Source of the DNA: Claveliimonas acetigenes
GTDB lineage: Bacteria; Bacillota; Clostridia; Lachnospirales; Lachnospiraceae
DNA length: 29,590 bases
NCBI RefSeq assembly: GCF_025567385.1
Contig: NZ_JAOQJU010000035.1
Coordinates: 1-29,590 of the forward strand
Reading direction: 5' to 3'
Under the pieces are notes generated by a model. That model was not told the origin of the DNA. It did not search any database and saw only the letters and a program-made list of their open reading frames with translations. The position numbers were made by a program, and so were the translations under genes. Shown here in pieces: positions 15,982 through 24,856 of the stretch; position 1 is the first letter of the stretch; each line of letters starts with the position of its first letter.

Positions 15982-16011
15982 AAGGCTCGGAGCACATGGT
16001 GCCGGAGCCTT
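15982..16011 (+). promoter_or_regulatory. Intercistronic stem-loop between ptsH and ptsI
   Basis: AAGGCTC (15982-15988) pairs with GAGCCTT (16005-16011), and GCAC pairs with GTGC inside. No T-run follows directly (TGTGTGC), so full termination is unlikely. It may stabilise the ptsH 3' end or lower expression of ptsI, since HPr is usually made in excess over enzyme I. Confidence 0.55.
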
Positions 16012-16063
16012 GTGTGCTATAGGCGGATAGGAACGGAAATGACGGGAACCAGGAGGAATGGCG

Positions 16064-17716
16064 ATGCAGATATATAAGGGAAAAAGTGTATTTGGCGGAA
16101 CTGCCATTGGCAGAATCAGAGTATATAGTAAGGGTGAACAGCAGGTAAAGCGTGTCAGGATAGAGGATACACAGAGGGAGACCGCGCGCTACCATGAGGC
16201 AACCAAGCAGGCTATGGAGCAGCTTGCAGAGCTTTATGAGAAGGCGCTGAAGGAAGTGGGAGAGGCAAATGCTGCGATTTTTGAAATCCATCAGATGATG
16301 CTGGAAGATGATGATTATCGGGAATCCGTAGAAAATATTATCAGCACACAGAAGGTGAATGCGGAGTATGCGGTGGCGCAGACAGCAGATAATTTTGCGC
16401 AGATGTTCGCATCCATGGATGATGATTATATGCGGGAGCGGGCGGCTGACGTCAGGGATATTTCAGAGAGGCTTCTGTCAATCCTGCATGGAAAGGCTGA
16501 GCAGGGGATTCTTGCAGATGAACCTGCAATTATTGTGGCAGATGATCTTGCACCGTCCGAGACAGTGCAGCTTGATAAAGAAATGGTGCTATCTTTCGTC
16601 ACGGTCCGTGGTTCTGTGAATTCCCACACAGCAATTCTTGCAAGAACCATGAGTATTCCGGCGCTGATTGGGACAGAACTTTCACTGGATGCAGATATAG
16701 ATGGGAAAATGGGGATTGTGGATGGAACCAACGGTACATTCTATGTAGATCCGGATCCGGAGACTTTAGACCGTATGCGGAAGATACAGCAGGAGGAAAA
16801 CGAAAAGAAAGAACTGCTTCAGACCTTGAAGGGCAAGGAGAATATCACGCTTGACGGTAAAAAAATCATGCTGTATGCTAATATTGGAAATATGAAAGAC
16901 CTTGCCACAGTTCTTCAGAACGATGCCGGCGGTATCGGACTTTTTCGGAGCGAATTCATTTACCTCGAGAAAGATCAGTTCCCGACAGAAGAAGAACAGT
17001 TTCAGATTTACCGGACTGTGGCAGAGACGATGGCAGGAAAACGTGTGATTATCAGGACACTGGATATTGGCGCGGATAAGCAGTGTGACTATTTTGAGAT
17101 GGCGAAGGAAGAGAATCCGGCAATGGGATGCCGTGCCATCCGTATCTGCCTGACACGGCCGGAAATCTTCAAGACACAGTTAAGGGCGCTGCTGCGTGCC
17201 AGTGCGTTTGGAAAGATTGCGATTATGTATCCGATGATTACCAGCGTGGCAGAGGTACGCCGGATCAAAGAAATCGTAAATGAAGTAGAAGAAGAGCTTT
17301 CCAGCCAGGGAATTGCGTATGGCCGGCCGGAACAGGGGATTATGATTGAGACTCCGGCAGCGGTAATGATTAGCGATATGCTGGCGGAAGAAGTGGATTT
17401 CTTCAGTATAGGAACAAATGACTTAACCCAGTATGCGCTGGCAATTGACCGGCAGAATCCGTCGTTGGATGAATTCTATGACGCCCATCACCCGGCAGTC
17501 CTGCGGATGATAGAAATGGTAGTAGAGAATGCACATAAAGCAGGAATCTGGGCGGGAATCTGCGGTGAGCTGGGTGCGGATTTGGAGCTTACACAGAAAT
17601 TCCTTGCCATGGGAGTGGATGAACTGTCTGTGTCTCCGGGAAGGATACTTCCGATTCGTAAGATTGTGCTGGAGACGGATGTGGAGGCATATAAGGCAGG
17701 GAATACCGGAGTCTAA
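16064..17716 (+). CDS. ptsI: PTS enzyme I (phosphoenolpyruvate-protein phosphotransferase, second copy)
   Basis: This 550-residue cytoplasmic enzyme I phosphorylates HPr from phosphoenolpyruvate. His188 in VNSHTAIL is the phospho-acceptor, and the C-terminal barrel has GLFRSEFIYL, RTLDIGADKQ, FFSIGTNDLTQYALA and the catalytic Cys in GICGELGAD. I chose the ATG at 16064 because AGGAGG (16051-16056) is seven bases upstream; the ATG at 16058 would leave a single base of spacing. The family usually begins with a short strand such as IYKGKSVFGGTAIG, as here. It is one of two enzyme I genes in the window and belongs to the fructose operon. Length is close to the family norm, and all catalytic residues are present in both copies. 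Confidence 0.94.
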   Translation: MQIYKGKSVFGGTAIGRIRVYSKGEQQVKRVRIEDTQRETARYHEATKQAMEQLAELYEKALKEVGEANAAIFEIHQMMLEDDDYRESVENIISTQKVNAEYAVAQTADNFAQMFASMDDDYMRERAADVRDISERLLSILHGKAEQGILADEPAIIVADDLAPSETVQLDKEMVLSFVTVRGSVNSHTAILARTMSIPALIGTELSLDADIDGKMGIVDGTNGTFYVDPDPETLDRMRKIQQEENEKKELLQTLKGKENITLDGKKIMLYANIGNMKDLATVLQNDAGGIGLFRSEFIYLEKDQFPTEEEQFQIYRTVAETMAGKRVIIRTLDIGADKQCDYFEMAKEENPAMGCRAIRICLTRPEIFKTQLRALLRASAFGKIAIMYPMITSVAEVRRIKEIVNEVEEELSSQGIAYGRPEQGIMIETPAAVMISDMLAEEVDFFSIGTNDLTQYALAIDRQNPSLDEFYDAHHPAVLRMIEMVVENAHKAGIWAGICGELGADLELTQKFLAMGVDELSVSPGRILPIRKIVLETDVEAYKAGNTGV

Positions 17717-17743
17717 GTAAGAAAGGCAAAGATGGAGGATGGT

Positions 17744-18487
17744 ATGTTATCGGAGCAAAGACATGCGATGATTCTGAAAATTCTTGAGGAGCGCCGTAGT
17801 ATTACGGTGGCTGAACTGACAGAGCTTCTGGGAATTTCGGAGTCGACGGCAAGGAGAGATATTACGGTTTTGGATAAGGCGGGGCGGCTGGTAAAGGTAT
17901 TCGGCGGCGCCGTGATGCCGGATAATGTCTATATATCAGCAGAGCCAACGGTAGCGCAGAAGAAAGAGATTAACAGAGAAGAGAAAAGGCGTATTGCCAG
18001 ATATGCGGCTTCTCTGATTCAGCCCCAGGATTTTGTATATCTGGATGCGGGGACGACCACCGGGCTTATGCTGGATTTTATAGAAGAAAGGAAGGCTGCT
18101 TTCGTAACCAATGCAGTTGCCCATGCACAGAGGCTTGCAGCAAGTGGAATCCGTGTTATATTAGTGGGAGGAACCCTGAAAAGTTCAACGGAGGCGGTGG
18201 TAGGAACCATGGCGGCGCTGACGCTTAAGGATTACCATTTTACCAAGGGCTTTTTCGGGACAAACGGAATCAACCCGCATGCAGGATTTACAACCCCGGA
18301 TGACAGAGAGGCGCTGGTGAAGAAAACTGCGGTGGAGCAATGCCAGAAAGCTTATATTGTCAGTGATAATAGTAAATTTAACCGCGTCAGTTCCGTGACA
18401 TTTGCCGGGATGTCGGCGGGGACGATTCTGACAGATGCCTGTCCCGAAGAATGGAAAGGGATGGCTGATATCGTACTGTGCCCATAG
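17744..18487 (+). CDS. fruR: DeoR-family transcriptional regulator of the fructose operon
   Basis: This 247-residue regulator has the N-terminal DeoR helix-turn-helix (ITVAELTELLGISESTARRDI, about 17-37) and a C-terminal sugar-phosphate sensor domain with the DAGTTTG, FVTNAV and GGTLKSSTEAVVG motifs of the DeoR effector fold. Such proteins sense phosphorylated sugars; here fructose-1-phosphate is the likely signal from context. I prefer the ATG at 17744 because GGAGG is five bases upstream and DeoR proteins typically begin MLxEQRH; an in-frame ATG at 17732 would add four residues. It is the last gene of the fru operon, 27 bp after enzyme I, and probably acts on the phased repeats at 12689-12718. 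Confidence 0.88.
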   Translation: MLSEQRHAMILKILEERRSITVAELTELLGISESTARRDITVLDKAGRLVKVFGGAVMPDNVYISAEPTVAQKKEINREEKRRIARYAASLIQPQDFVYLDAGTTTGLMLDFIEERKAAFVTNAVAHAQRLAASGIRVILVGGTLKSSTEAVVGTMAALTLKDYHFTKGFFGTNGINPHAGFTTPDDREALVKKTAVEQCQKAYIVSDNSKFNRVSSVTFAGMSAGTILTDACPEEWKGMADIVLCP

Positions 18488-18495
18488 AGAAAATC

Positions 18496-18535
18496 AAAAC
18501 ACTTCACGATAAGAATTGTGGAGTGTTTTCTTTTT
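18496..18535 (+). terminator. Terminator of the fructose operon
   Basis: AAAACACTTCAC pairs with GTGGAGTGTTTT across a ten-base loop, with one T-G wobble, and is followed by CTTTTT. It starts 8 bp after the regulator's stop codon. Confidence 0.92.
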
Positions 18536-18556
18536 GCTATAACAGCGATGATTCGA

Positions 18557-18585
18557 TTGAAGTCTGAGTACAAAAGTGCTATAAT
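18557..18585 (+). promoter_or_regulatory. Promoter of the trkA operon
   Basis: TTGAAG (18557-18562) and TATAAT (18580-18585) are separated by 17 bp. It lies about 90 bp upstream of the trkA GTG start, leaving an untranslated leader of about 85 bases with no clear structure. Confidence 0.75.
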
Positions 18586-18677
18586 CCATATGCTATATTT
18601 GTTTCAGATGGAAAGACAGCTTGCATCTGACATGAATCCGGCAGATGAATCTTGAAGATAAGAAGAGGGTAAGAATT

Positions 18678-20036
18678 GTGAAGATAGTAATCATAGGTGA
18701 TGGAAAGGTCGGGCATAAGCTGACGGCCCAATTATCAGAAGAAGATTATGATGTTGTATTGATCGATCAGAATGAAGGGAAATTGAAATCAGCCATTGAC
18801 AATCTTGACATTTTTTGCATTACAGGAGATGGGGCGAATGCAGAAATCCAGAAAGAAGCGGATGTTCCACATGCAGATTTGGTGATTGCCTGTGCGTCGA
18901 CAGATGAGCTGAATATGCTCAGCTGCCTTCTTGCTAAGCGGTTGGGAGCAAAGCATACCATAGCCAGGGTCAGGAATCCGGTATATTACAAGCAGATGGG
19001 GCTTTTGAAGGAAGATTTACGCCTGAGTATGGCAGTCAATCCGGAATATGCTGTTGCAAATGAGATTGCAAGGGTACTTCTGTTCCCGGATGCAAGTAAG
19101 GTTGAGACATTTGTAAAAGGCCGTGTTGAGCTGATAGAATTTGCTTTGAAAGAAGAGAGCCGTCTGGTGGGCTTGTCTCTTGCCGAGATTTATCAGAAAT
19201 ATCAGATTAAGATTCTGGTGTGCGCGGTTAAGCGGGGAAAAGACGTATATATTCCGGATGGCGATTTTCTGCTTCAAGCTGGGGACAAGATTTATGTGGC
19301 GGCGACTCACAAGGATTTGGAATCCTTCTTTAATGCATTAGGCAAACGGTCAAACAAAGTTAAGAATGTGCTGATTTGCGGCGGAGGAAGAGTAAGCTAT
19401 TATCTGGCACAGCAGCTTCTGCAGGCAAGGATGCGGGTGAAGATTATTGAGCAGAACCGGTTAAAATGTGAAAATCTTTCCGAGATGCTCCCGGAGGCAA
19501 CGGTAATCTGCGGCGATGCTACGGATTATAATCTTTTAAAAGAAGAAGGAATTGAGTATGCAAATGCATTGGTGGCGCTTACCGGAATGGATGAAGAGAA
19601 TATTATTATGGCTTTGTTTGGCAAAACCCAGAATGTTCCGAAGATTGTAGCGAAGGTGAATGAAGATTCCAGAGCACAGATGGTTGAGGGACTGGGCATT
19701 GACAGTATTGTGTCTGCGAAGAGTGCCACTGCGGATGCAATTTTAAGCTATGTAAGAGCCAGGAAAAAATCTCTTAAGAGCGCGAATATAGAGACGATGT
19801 ACCGTCTGGTAGGCGATCGCGTCGAAGCGCTGGAATTTATAATCAGGAAAGAGTGTGAATATACCAATATTCCACTTAAGAATCTGAGTACAAAGCAGAA
19901 TAATCTGATAGCCTGCATTGGCCGAAGAGGGAAGATTATCATTCCCAATGGCGACGATCATATGGAAGTGGGAGACAGCGTGGTTGTAATTAACATGGAT
20001 CAAAAGATTAATGATTTGAGAGATATTATGCTGTAA
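18678..20036 (+). CDS. trkA: Trk potassium uptake regulatory subunit TrkA (two RCK domains)
   Basis: This 452-residue cytoplasmic protein is the nucleotide-gated regulator of the TrkH potassium channel. It has two RCK repeats, each with a Rossmann NAD-binding motif: GDGKVGHKLTAQL near residue 7 and CGGGRVSYYLAQQLL near 237. Each is followed by a TrkA-C subdomain (GLSLAEIYQKYQIKILVCAVKRG and the C-terminal NIPLKNLSTKQNNLIACIGRRG). I chose the GTG at 18678 because the family starts MKIVIIGDGKVG and AGAGGG lies eight bases upstream; the in-frame ATG at 18645 has no ribosome-binding site. trkH starts 13 bp after the stop, so they form one operon. Confidence 0.94.
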   Translation: MKIVIIGDGKVGHKLTAQLSEEDYDVVLIDQNEGKLKSAIDNLDIFCITGDGANAEIQKEADVPHADLVIACASTDELNMLSCLLAKRLGAKHTIARVRNPVYYKQMGLLKEDLRLSMAVNPEYAVANEIARVLLFPDASKVETFVKGRVELIEFALKEESRLVGLSLAEIYQKYQIKILVCAVKRGKDVYIPDGDFLLQAGDKIYVAATHKDLESFFNALGKRSNKVKNVLICGGGRVSYYLAQQLLQARMRVKIIEQNRLKCENLSEMLPEATVICGDATDYNLLKEEGIEYANALVALTGMDEENIIMALFGKTQNVPKIVAKVNEDSRAQMVEGLGIDSIVSAKSATADAILSYVRARKKSLKSANIETMYRLVGDRVEALEFIIRKECEYTNIPLKNLSTKQNNLIACIGRRGKIIIPNGDDHMEVGDSVVVINMDQKINDLRDIML

Positions 20037-20049
20037 CGAGGGAGAAGAC

Positions 20050-21492
20050 ATGAATAGGAAAATGATACGATATATATTGGGAAGGATGCTGGGGGCGGAA
20101 GCCGGGCTGCTTCTGATTTCGGCTCTTGTCGGGGCTGCTTATCAGGAGGAGAGCACGGTGTACTTTCTGATTACGGCGGCGGTACTGGTATTGATTTTTC
20201 TTTTGACCGGAAGAAAAAAACCGGAGGAGACGACGCTTTATGCAAAGGACGGGCTGGTTATAGTATCCTGTGCATGGATTTTGTGGTCGCTGTTCGGAGC
20301 GCTTCCCTTTTTTCTGTCAGGCAGCATTCCCAATTATCTGGATGCTGTTTTTGAGACAGTATCAGGATTTACCACGACGGGCTCTTCCATATTGAGAGAT
20401 GTGGAGGCTCTTCCCCAATGTATGTTGTTTTGGCGAAGCTTTACCCATTGGGTTGGCGGTATGGGCGTTCTGGTATTCGTTATGGTACTTACTACATTGG
20501 ACAAGAAGAATTCTATGCATTTGATGCGGGCAGAGGTTCCGGGGCCGGAAAAGGATAAGCTTCTGCCGAAGTCCCGCTCTACGGCACAGCTTCTGTATGG
20601 AATGTACTTTGTGCTGACAATGGTAGAGGTCATTTTGCTTTTGCTTGGAGGGATGAATCTTTTTGACAGCCTGATTCATGCATTTGGTACAGCCGGAACC
20701 GGAGGATTCTCTAATTATGCGGATAGTGTGGCTCATTTTGACAGCGCCTATATTGAATGGGTGATTACTATTTTTATGGCACTGTTTGGAGTAAACTTTA
20801 ACTTATACTTCTTTTTGCTTCTTGGAGATGCAAAAACATTATACAAAAACGAAGAGCTGCGGACTTATTTTGGGATCATTGCAGCTGCCATATTGATGAT
20901 TACGGTAAATATCAGCCACATGGAGGAATCTGTGGGGACAGCTCTGCGCCACGCGGCGTTCCAGGTAAGTACAATTATTACAACGACAGGGTATGCAACG
21001 ACAGATTTCAATCTCTGGCCGGAATTTTCAAAATGTATACTTATGACGCTGATGGTGATTGGTGCCTGTGCATCTTCTACCGGAGGCGGAATTAAGGTAT
21101 CCAGGCTTTTGATTCTTTTGAAAAGCATCTCCCGCACGATTAAGGAAATGCTGCATCCGAAGTCTGTGAATGTAGTGCGCGTAAACGGGAAGAAATTAAG
21201 CGACAGTACGATTATGAATGTGTATGTATATATTGTGGCATACGTGGTACTGGTTATCGTGTCGGTTTTGATTGTCTCGCTGGACAATTTTGACTTTTCA
21301 ACTACATTCAGTTCCGTAATTGCTACGGTAAATAACATCGGCCCAGGATTTGGCGCTGTGGGGCCGACTGGAAACTTTGCAGACTTTTCGCCGCTTTCTA
21401 AGATTGTGTTTTGTCTGGATATGCTGGCGGGAAGACTGGAGATATTCCCGTTCATGATGCTGTTTTCATTTGTATGGAGAAAGAAATTTTAA
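20050..21492 (+). CDS. trkH: Trk potassium uptake channel subunit TrkH
   Basis: This 480-residue integral membrane protein is the K+-conducting subunit of the Trk system. It contains about ten hydrophobic segments and the four pore-loop regions of the TrkH/KtrB superfamily. Selectivity-filter-like glycines are visible in VSGFTTTGSS (about 109-118), GTAGTGGFSN (about 214-223), TTTGYATTD (about 312-320) and VNNIGPGFGAVGP (about 427-439). Cytoplasmic TrkA, encoded 13 bp upstream, gates it in response to bound nucleotides. The ribosome-binding site GAGGGAG precedes the ATG. The length matches family members. Confidence 0.94.
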   Translation: MNRKMIRYILGRMLGAEAGLLLISALVGAAYQEESTVYFLITAAVLVLIFLLTGRKKPEETTLYAKDGLVIVSCAWILWSLFGALPFFLSGSIPNYLDAVFETVSGFTTTGSSILRDVEALPQCMLFWRSFTHWVGGMGVLVFVMVLTTLDKKNSMHLMRAEVPGPEKDKLLPKSRSTAQLLYGMYFVLTMVEVILLLLGGMNLFDSLIHAFGTAGTGGFSNYADSVAHFDSAYIEWVITIFMALFGVNFNLYFFLLLGDAKTLYKNEELRTYFGIIAAAILMITVNISHMEESVGTALRHAAFQVSTIITTTGYATTDFNLWPEFSKCILMTLMVIGACASSTGGGIKVSRLLILLKSISRTIKEMLHPKSVNVVRVNGKKLSDSTIMNVYVYIVAYVVLVIVSVLIVSLDNFDFSTTFSSVIATVNNIGPGFGAVGPTGNFADFSPLSKIVFCLDMLAGRLEIFPFMMLFSFVWRKKF

Positions 21493-21517
21493 AAAATGGT
21501 GTAAAGGAGGAAGGTAA

Positions 21518-23113
21518 ATGAAAGCATCCAAGAAAATTTTAATTGGAATTATATTGGTAATCATAGCAGGAATTTATTATTATATTGCACTTCCGGCTGC
21601 AAATCTGCACTCTTCGGAAGCATGGTTTTTCCTGTTATTTTTCCTGGCAGCTGTGGCAGTTATTTATGCACTGCGAAAGAAGTTGGGCGTAAAAGAAGTG
21701 AAGCAGTCGAAAGTCATGAAGGTTTTTCTCTTTATGATTCTGGGTGTGGGGATTATTTACCTGGTTGGAAGCCTTTTATCCTCTCCGATTATTAATGCGA
21801 AACGGTATCAGAAACTGATGGAGGTGGAAGAAGGGGAATTCACAGAGGACGTGGAGGAGATTTCTTTCGACCAGATTCCGCTTCTTGACAAGGATTCGGC
21901 GGAAATCCTTGGAGACCGGAAGATGGGAAGTATGGTAGACATGGTATCCCAGTTTGAGGCAGATGATATTTACAGCCAGATTAATTATCAGGGACGTCCG
22001 GTGAGGGTGACGCCGCTGAAATATGCCAGCGTTATCAAATGGTTTACGAACCGTTCGGAAGGGATTCCTGCGTATATCCGGATTGATATGGCAAATCAGA
22101 ATACCGAGCTGGTGAAGCTGGAAGAAGGAATTAAATATTCCACCAGTGAATATTTTAACCGTAATATTTATCGTCATCTGCGTTTTGAACATCCGACTTA
22201 TATTTATGATAACCTTAGCTTTGAAATTGATGAAGATGGCGTTCCATATTGGATCGCTCCGGTTAAGAAGTTCAATATCGGTCTATTTGGCGGCGAGACG
22301 GTGGGAAGAGTTGTACTGTGCAATGCCATTACCGGCGAGACGGAAGATTATGCCATTGAAGATGCGCCGACGTGGATTGACCGTGCATATTCTGCAGATT
22401 TGCTTGTCCGGTTATTTGATTATTATGGGACGCTGAAACATGGATTTTTCAATAGTATCCTCGGTCAGAGGGATTGTCTGGAAACTACGGATGGCTACAA
22501 TTATCTGGCGCTGGATGATGATGTATGGATGTATACAGGGGTTACTTCCGTAAATGGAGATCAGTCTAATGTAGGATTCGTACTTGCAAATCAGCGGACG
22601 ATGGAGACAAAGTATTATAAGGTAGAAGGAGCTACCGAGGCGGCAGCTATGGCATCGGCAGAAGGGCAGGTGCAGAACTTAAAATATCAGGCAACTTTTC
22701 CGCTGCTGCTTAATATTTCAGATGAACCGACATACTTCATTGCTTTAAAGGATGATGCGGGACTTGTGAAGAAATATGCTATGGTGAATGTACAGAAGTA
22801 CCAGATTGTTGCCATTGGGGACAGCGTCAGCCAATGTGAGGAAAGCTATCTCAGCCTTCTTCTCAGCAACGGCGTAAAGCAGGAAGCGGAAGATACCAGA
22901 GAAGTGAAGACCATTACAGGGAAAATCACGAAGATTGCCCAGGGAGTCATTGACGGCAATTCCCATTATTATCTGATGATTGAGGGATCGGAAGAGATAT
23001 TTGATGTATCTGTGGTGGATTATATTGATATCATTAAGTACGAAGTGGGACAGGAGATTACGCTGGAATATAAAGAAGATACAAGGGCAAATATGGTTAT
23101 GTCCATAGAATAA
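21518..23113 (+). CDS. Large membrane-anchored protein of unknown function in the trk operon
   Basis: I do not recognise this 531-residue protein with confidence. Three hydrophobic segments near the N-terminus (about residues 6-25, 35-51 and 68-87) are followed by a 440-residue soluble part, probably outside the membrane. That part has acidic regions and repeated tyrosine-rich strands such as HPTYIYDNLSFEIDEDG, then GRVVLCNAITGETEDY, which resembles the strand-turn pattern of PepSY-like domains. The last 70 residues (GKITKIAQGV to MVMSIE) look like a small beta-barrel. There is no signal peptidase site or catalytic motif that I can name. It starts 25 bp after trkH, with GGAGG before its ATG, and is followed 19 bp later by the AEC transporter, so it is probably cotranscribed with potassium uptake genes. 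Confidence 0.8.
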   Translation: MKASKKILIGIILVIIAGIYYYIALPAANLHSSEAWFFLLFFLAAVAVIYALRKKLGVKEVKQSKVMKVFLFMILGVGIIYLVGSLLSSPIINAKRYQKLMEVEEGEFTEDVEEISFDQIPLLDKDSAEILGDRKMGSMVDMVSQFEADDIYSQINYQGRPVRVTPLKYASVIKWFTNRSEGIPAYIRIDMANQNTELVKLEEGIKYSTSEYFNRNIYRHLRFEHPTYIYDNLSFEIDEDGVPYWIAPVKKFNIGLFGGETVGRVVLCNAITGETEDYAIEDAPTWIDRAYSADLLVRLFDYYGTLKHGFFNSILGQRDCLETTDGYNYLALDDDVWMYTGVTSVNGDQSNVGFVLANQRTMETKYYKVEGATEAAAMASAEGQVQNLKYQATFPLLLNISDEPTYFIALKDDAGLVKKYAMVNVQKYQIVAIGDSVSQCEESYLSLLLSNGVKQEAEDTREVKTITGKITKIAQGVIDGNSHYYLMIEGSEEIFDVSVVDYIDIIKYEVGQEITLEYKEDTRANMVMSIE

Positions 23114-23132
23114 AAAACAGGAATGAGAGAAA

Positions 23133-24065
23133 ATGGGATTGAGCATACTTTTAGCAGAGCAGATTGTAGCGCTGTTTCTGATGGGGCTGGTAGGTTATGT
23201 GGCAGTAAAGTCGGGGAAATTCCGTACAGAAGACAGCAAAATCATTTCAAATGTTGTAGTATACATTTGTTCACCATTTGTGGTGATTGACGCATTTCAG
23301 ATTGCATTTACAGCGGAAAAACTGCAGGGACTGCTGCTTGCGTTTGCAGCATCAGTGTTGGTGCACGGATTGATGATTATCGGAGGTAGACTGCTTGGCA
23401 AGCCTCTTGGCCTGAATGGGATAGAGAAAGCATCTGTCGTGTATTCAAATTCCGGTTACTTGATTATTCCCCTGGTCAGCGCTGTGCTGGGACAGGAGTG
23501 GGTATTCTATACGACGGCATTTATTGTTGTCCAGACCGTGCTGATATGGACGCATGGACAGGCGGTTATCTGCGGAAAAGGCAAGGCAGATATGAAGCAG
23601 ATGTTATGGAATCCCAATGTCATTGCCATTGGAATCGGGCTTCTGCTTTTTGCACTGCAGATAAGGCTTCCGGCTCCTGTAGCAAGCTGTATCAGCGCTT
23701 TTGGCGATGCAATCGGACCGATTAGTATGATGGTGATAGGTATGTTGGTTGCAGATGTAGACCTTCGGGGGGTATTTTGTCAGAAGAGGCCGTATCTGAT
23801 TTGCTTCCTGCGCCTGGTTGCATTTCCGGTGATTACTGTATTTATATTTGTATTTACCGGAATGAGCGGTATGCATAAGGAAGCGGAATATATTCTTTTG
23901 ATTGTCCTGCTTGCCACAAGCGCGCCTGCAGCAGTTATGGTTACGCAGCTGGCGCAGATTTATGAGCAGGATGCAAAATATGCCAGTGTTATTAACGTCA
24001 TGTCTGTTCTGTTTTCCATTGTCACGATGCCGCTTATCACCTTACTGTATGAAAAGCTGGTGTAG
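23133..24065 (+). CDS. AEC-family (auxin efflux carrier) transporter
   Basis: This 310-residue protein is an integral membrane permease with about ten predicted hydrophobic helices in two five-helix halves. The first half begins with LLAEQIVALFLMGLVGYVAVKSG and contains the family pattern SNSGYLIIPLV near residue 108. The second half ends with the LATSAPAAVMVTQLA segment typical of the AEC fold. Bacterial members export or import small carboxylates such as malate or malonate, or unknown metabolites; the substrate cannot be told from sequence. It is the last gene of the trkA-trkH cluster, 19 bp after the unknown protein, and a stable hairpin follows its stop. Confidence 0.88.
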   Translation: MGLSILLAEQIVALFLMGLVGYVAVKSGKFRTEDSKIISNVVVYICSPFVVIDAFQIAFTAEKLQGLLLAFAASVLVHGLMIIGGRLLGKPLGLNGIEKASVVYSNSGYLIIPLVSAVLGQEWVFYTTAFIVVQTVLIWTHGQAVICGKGKADMKQMLWNPNVIAIGIGLLLFALQIRLPAPVASCISAFGDAIGPISMMVIGMLVADVDLRGVFCQKRPYLICFLRLVAFPVITVFIFVFTGMSGMHKEAEYILLIVLLATSAPAAVMVTQLAQIYEQDAKYASVINVMSVLFSIVTMPLITLLYEKLV

Positions 24066-24085
24066 CGGCGGATGGGGAAATTAAT

Positions 24086-24117
24086 AAGGGGTAATCCTGC
24101 AATGCGGATTACCCCTT
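24086..24117. terminator. Hairpin terminator after the AEC transporter
   Basis: A perfect 12-bp stem AAGGGGTAATCC / GGATTACCCCTT has an eight-base loop. The T-run is displaced (AATTTTTT at about 24132). On the minus strand it also lies downstream of the P-loop gene, between convergent genes, so it may serve both. Confidence 0.75.
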
Positions 24118-24137
24118 GAATATCCATATGTAATTTT

Positions 24138-24560
24138 TTAATTTAAAAGAGCACAGTCTGTGAAGTCAACATCTTTCAGATCATCTTTACTTGCGCTGAG
24201 ACTTACATAAAAATCTACTCCACACTGAGAAGTAATCTTTTTTAATTTTTCTACGAATTCCGGCACATCCTCCAAATTAATATTGGCATGTTTTAAAAGG
24301 CCATCGATAAATATACATTCTACATCGTGGTTTGCGCTGTACATACCATATAAAAAGCAGATGTATTCATCAATGTTCGTGATTACCGGATAATCATCCA
24401 TACATACGACACGAATGTCAAAAGCTACGCTTCTTGTATCACGGTGACTGTTTTTAATAAATACTACGTTTCCATTACAAGCTTTCGCCTGCTGATTGGC
24501 CAACTCAATCATCTGCTGTGTCTTGCCGCTGCCTTTTGGGCCTGTCAATAAATTTACCAT
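24138..24560 (-). CDS. Small P-loop ATP-binding protein of unknown role
   Basis: This 140-residue protein has an N-terminal Walker A motif GPKGSGKT (7-14) and a Walker B-like CIFIDG near residue 90. The rest contains alternating strands and helices as in small P-loop NTPases. It is too short for a helicase or ABC ATPase, and no nucleoside kinase lid motif is evident. I chose the ATG at 24560 because AGGAG lies eight bases upstream on the minus strand; an in-frame GTG at 24569 would leave only one base of spacing. It has its own consensus promoter, is divergent from the leuS leader, and ends convergent with the AEC transporter. Function is not identified. Confidence 0.82.
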   Translation of the reverse strand: MVNLLTGPKGSGKTQQMIELANQQAKACNGNVVFIKNSHRDTRSVAFDIRVVCMDDYPVITNIDEYICFLYGMYSANHDVECIFIDGLLKHANINLEDVPEFVEKLKKITSQCGVDFYVSLSASKDDLKDVDFTDCALLN

Positions 24561-24611
24561 GGGAAACACTCCTTTTTCTATGTATTTAACATACGTATTT
24601 TCTTACCATTT

Positions 24612-24640
24612 ATTATACATGAATTTGTTAAGAGAAACAA
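24612..24640 (-). promoter_or_regulatory. Promoter of the small P-loop gene
   Basis: On the minus strand TTGTTT (24635-24640) and TATAAT (24612-24617) are 17 bp apart. It is divergent from the leuS leader promoter at 24672. Confidence 0.72.
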
Positions 24641-24671
24641 CTGAAAAGTAAAAAATGAGTGAAAAATGCGC

Positions 24672-24700
24672 TTGACTTATTTTAACATTCTTCATATAAT
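24672..24700 (+). promoter_or_regulatory. Promoter of the T-box/leuS transcript
   Basis: TTGACT (24672-24677) and TATAAT (24695-24700) are separated by 17 bp. Transcription should start near 24707, giving a leader of about 450 bases before the leuS ATG at 25156. Confidence 0.88.
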
Positions 24701-24856
24701 GGTCTAAGATATGGAGAAAGACTGAGAAGAGGAGTAGTAAGAGGCTATCGTTTTCAGAGAGCTGCCGGAAGGTGCAAGGCAGTAAGCGTAATCTCCCAAC
24801 TCGCCTTGGAGTTCTTCTGCTGAAATATAAGGCGAATTGTTAAGAGGGTGTGGAGC

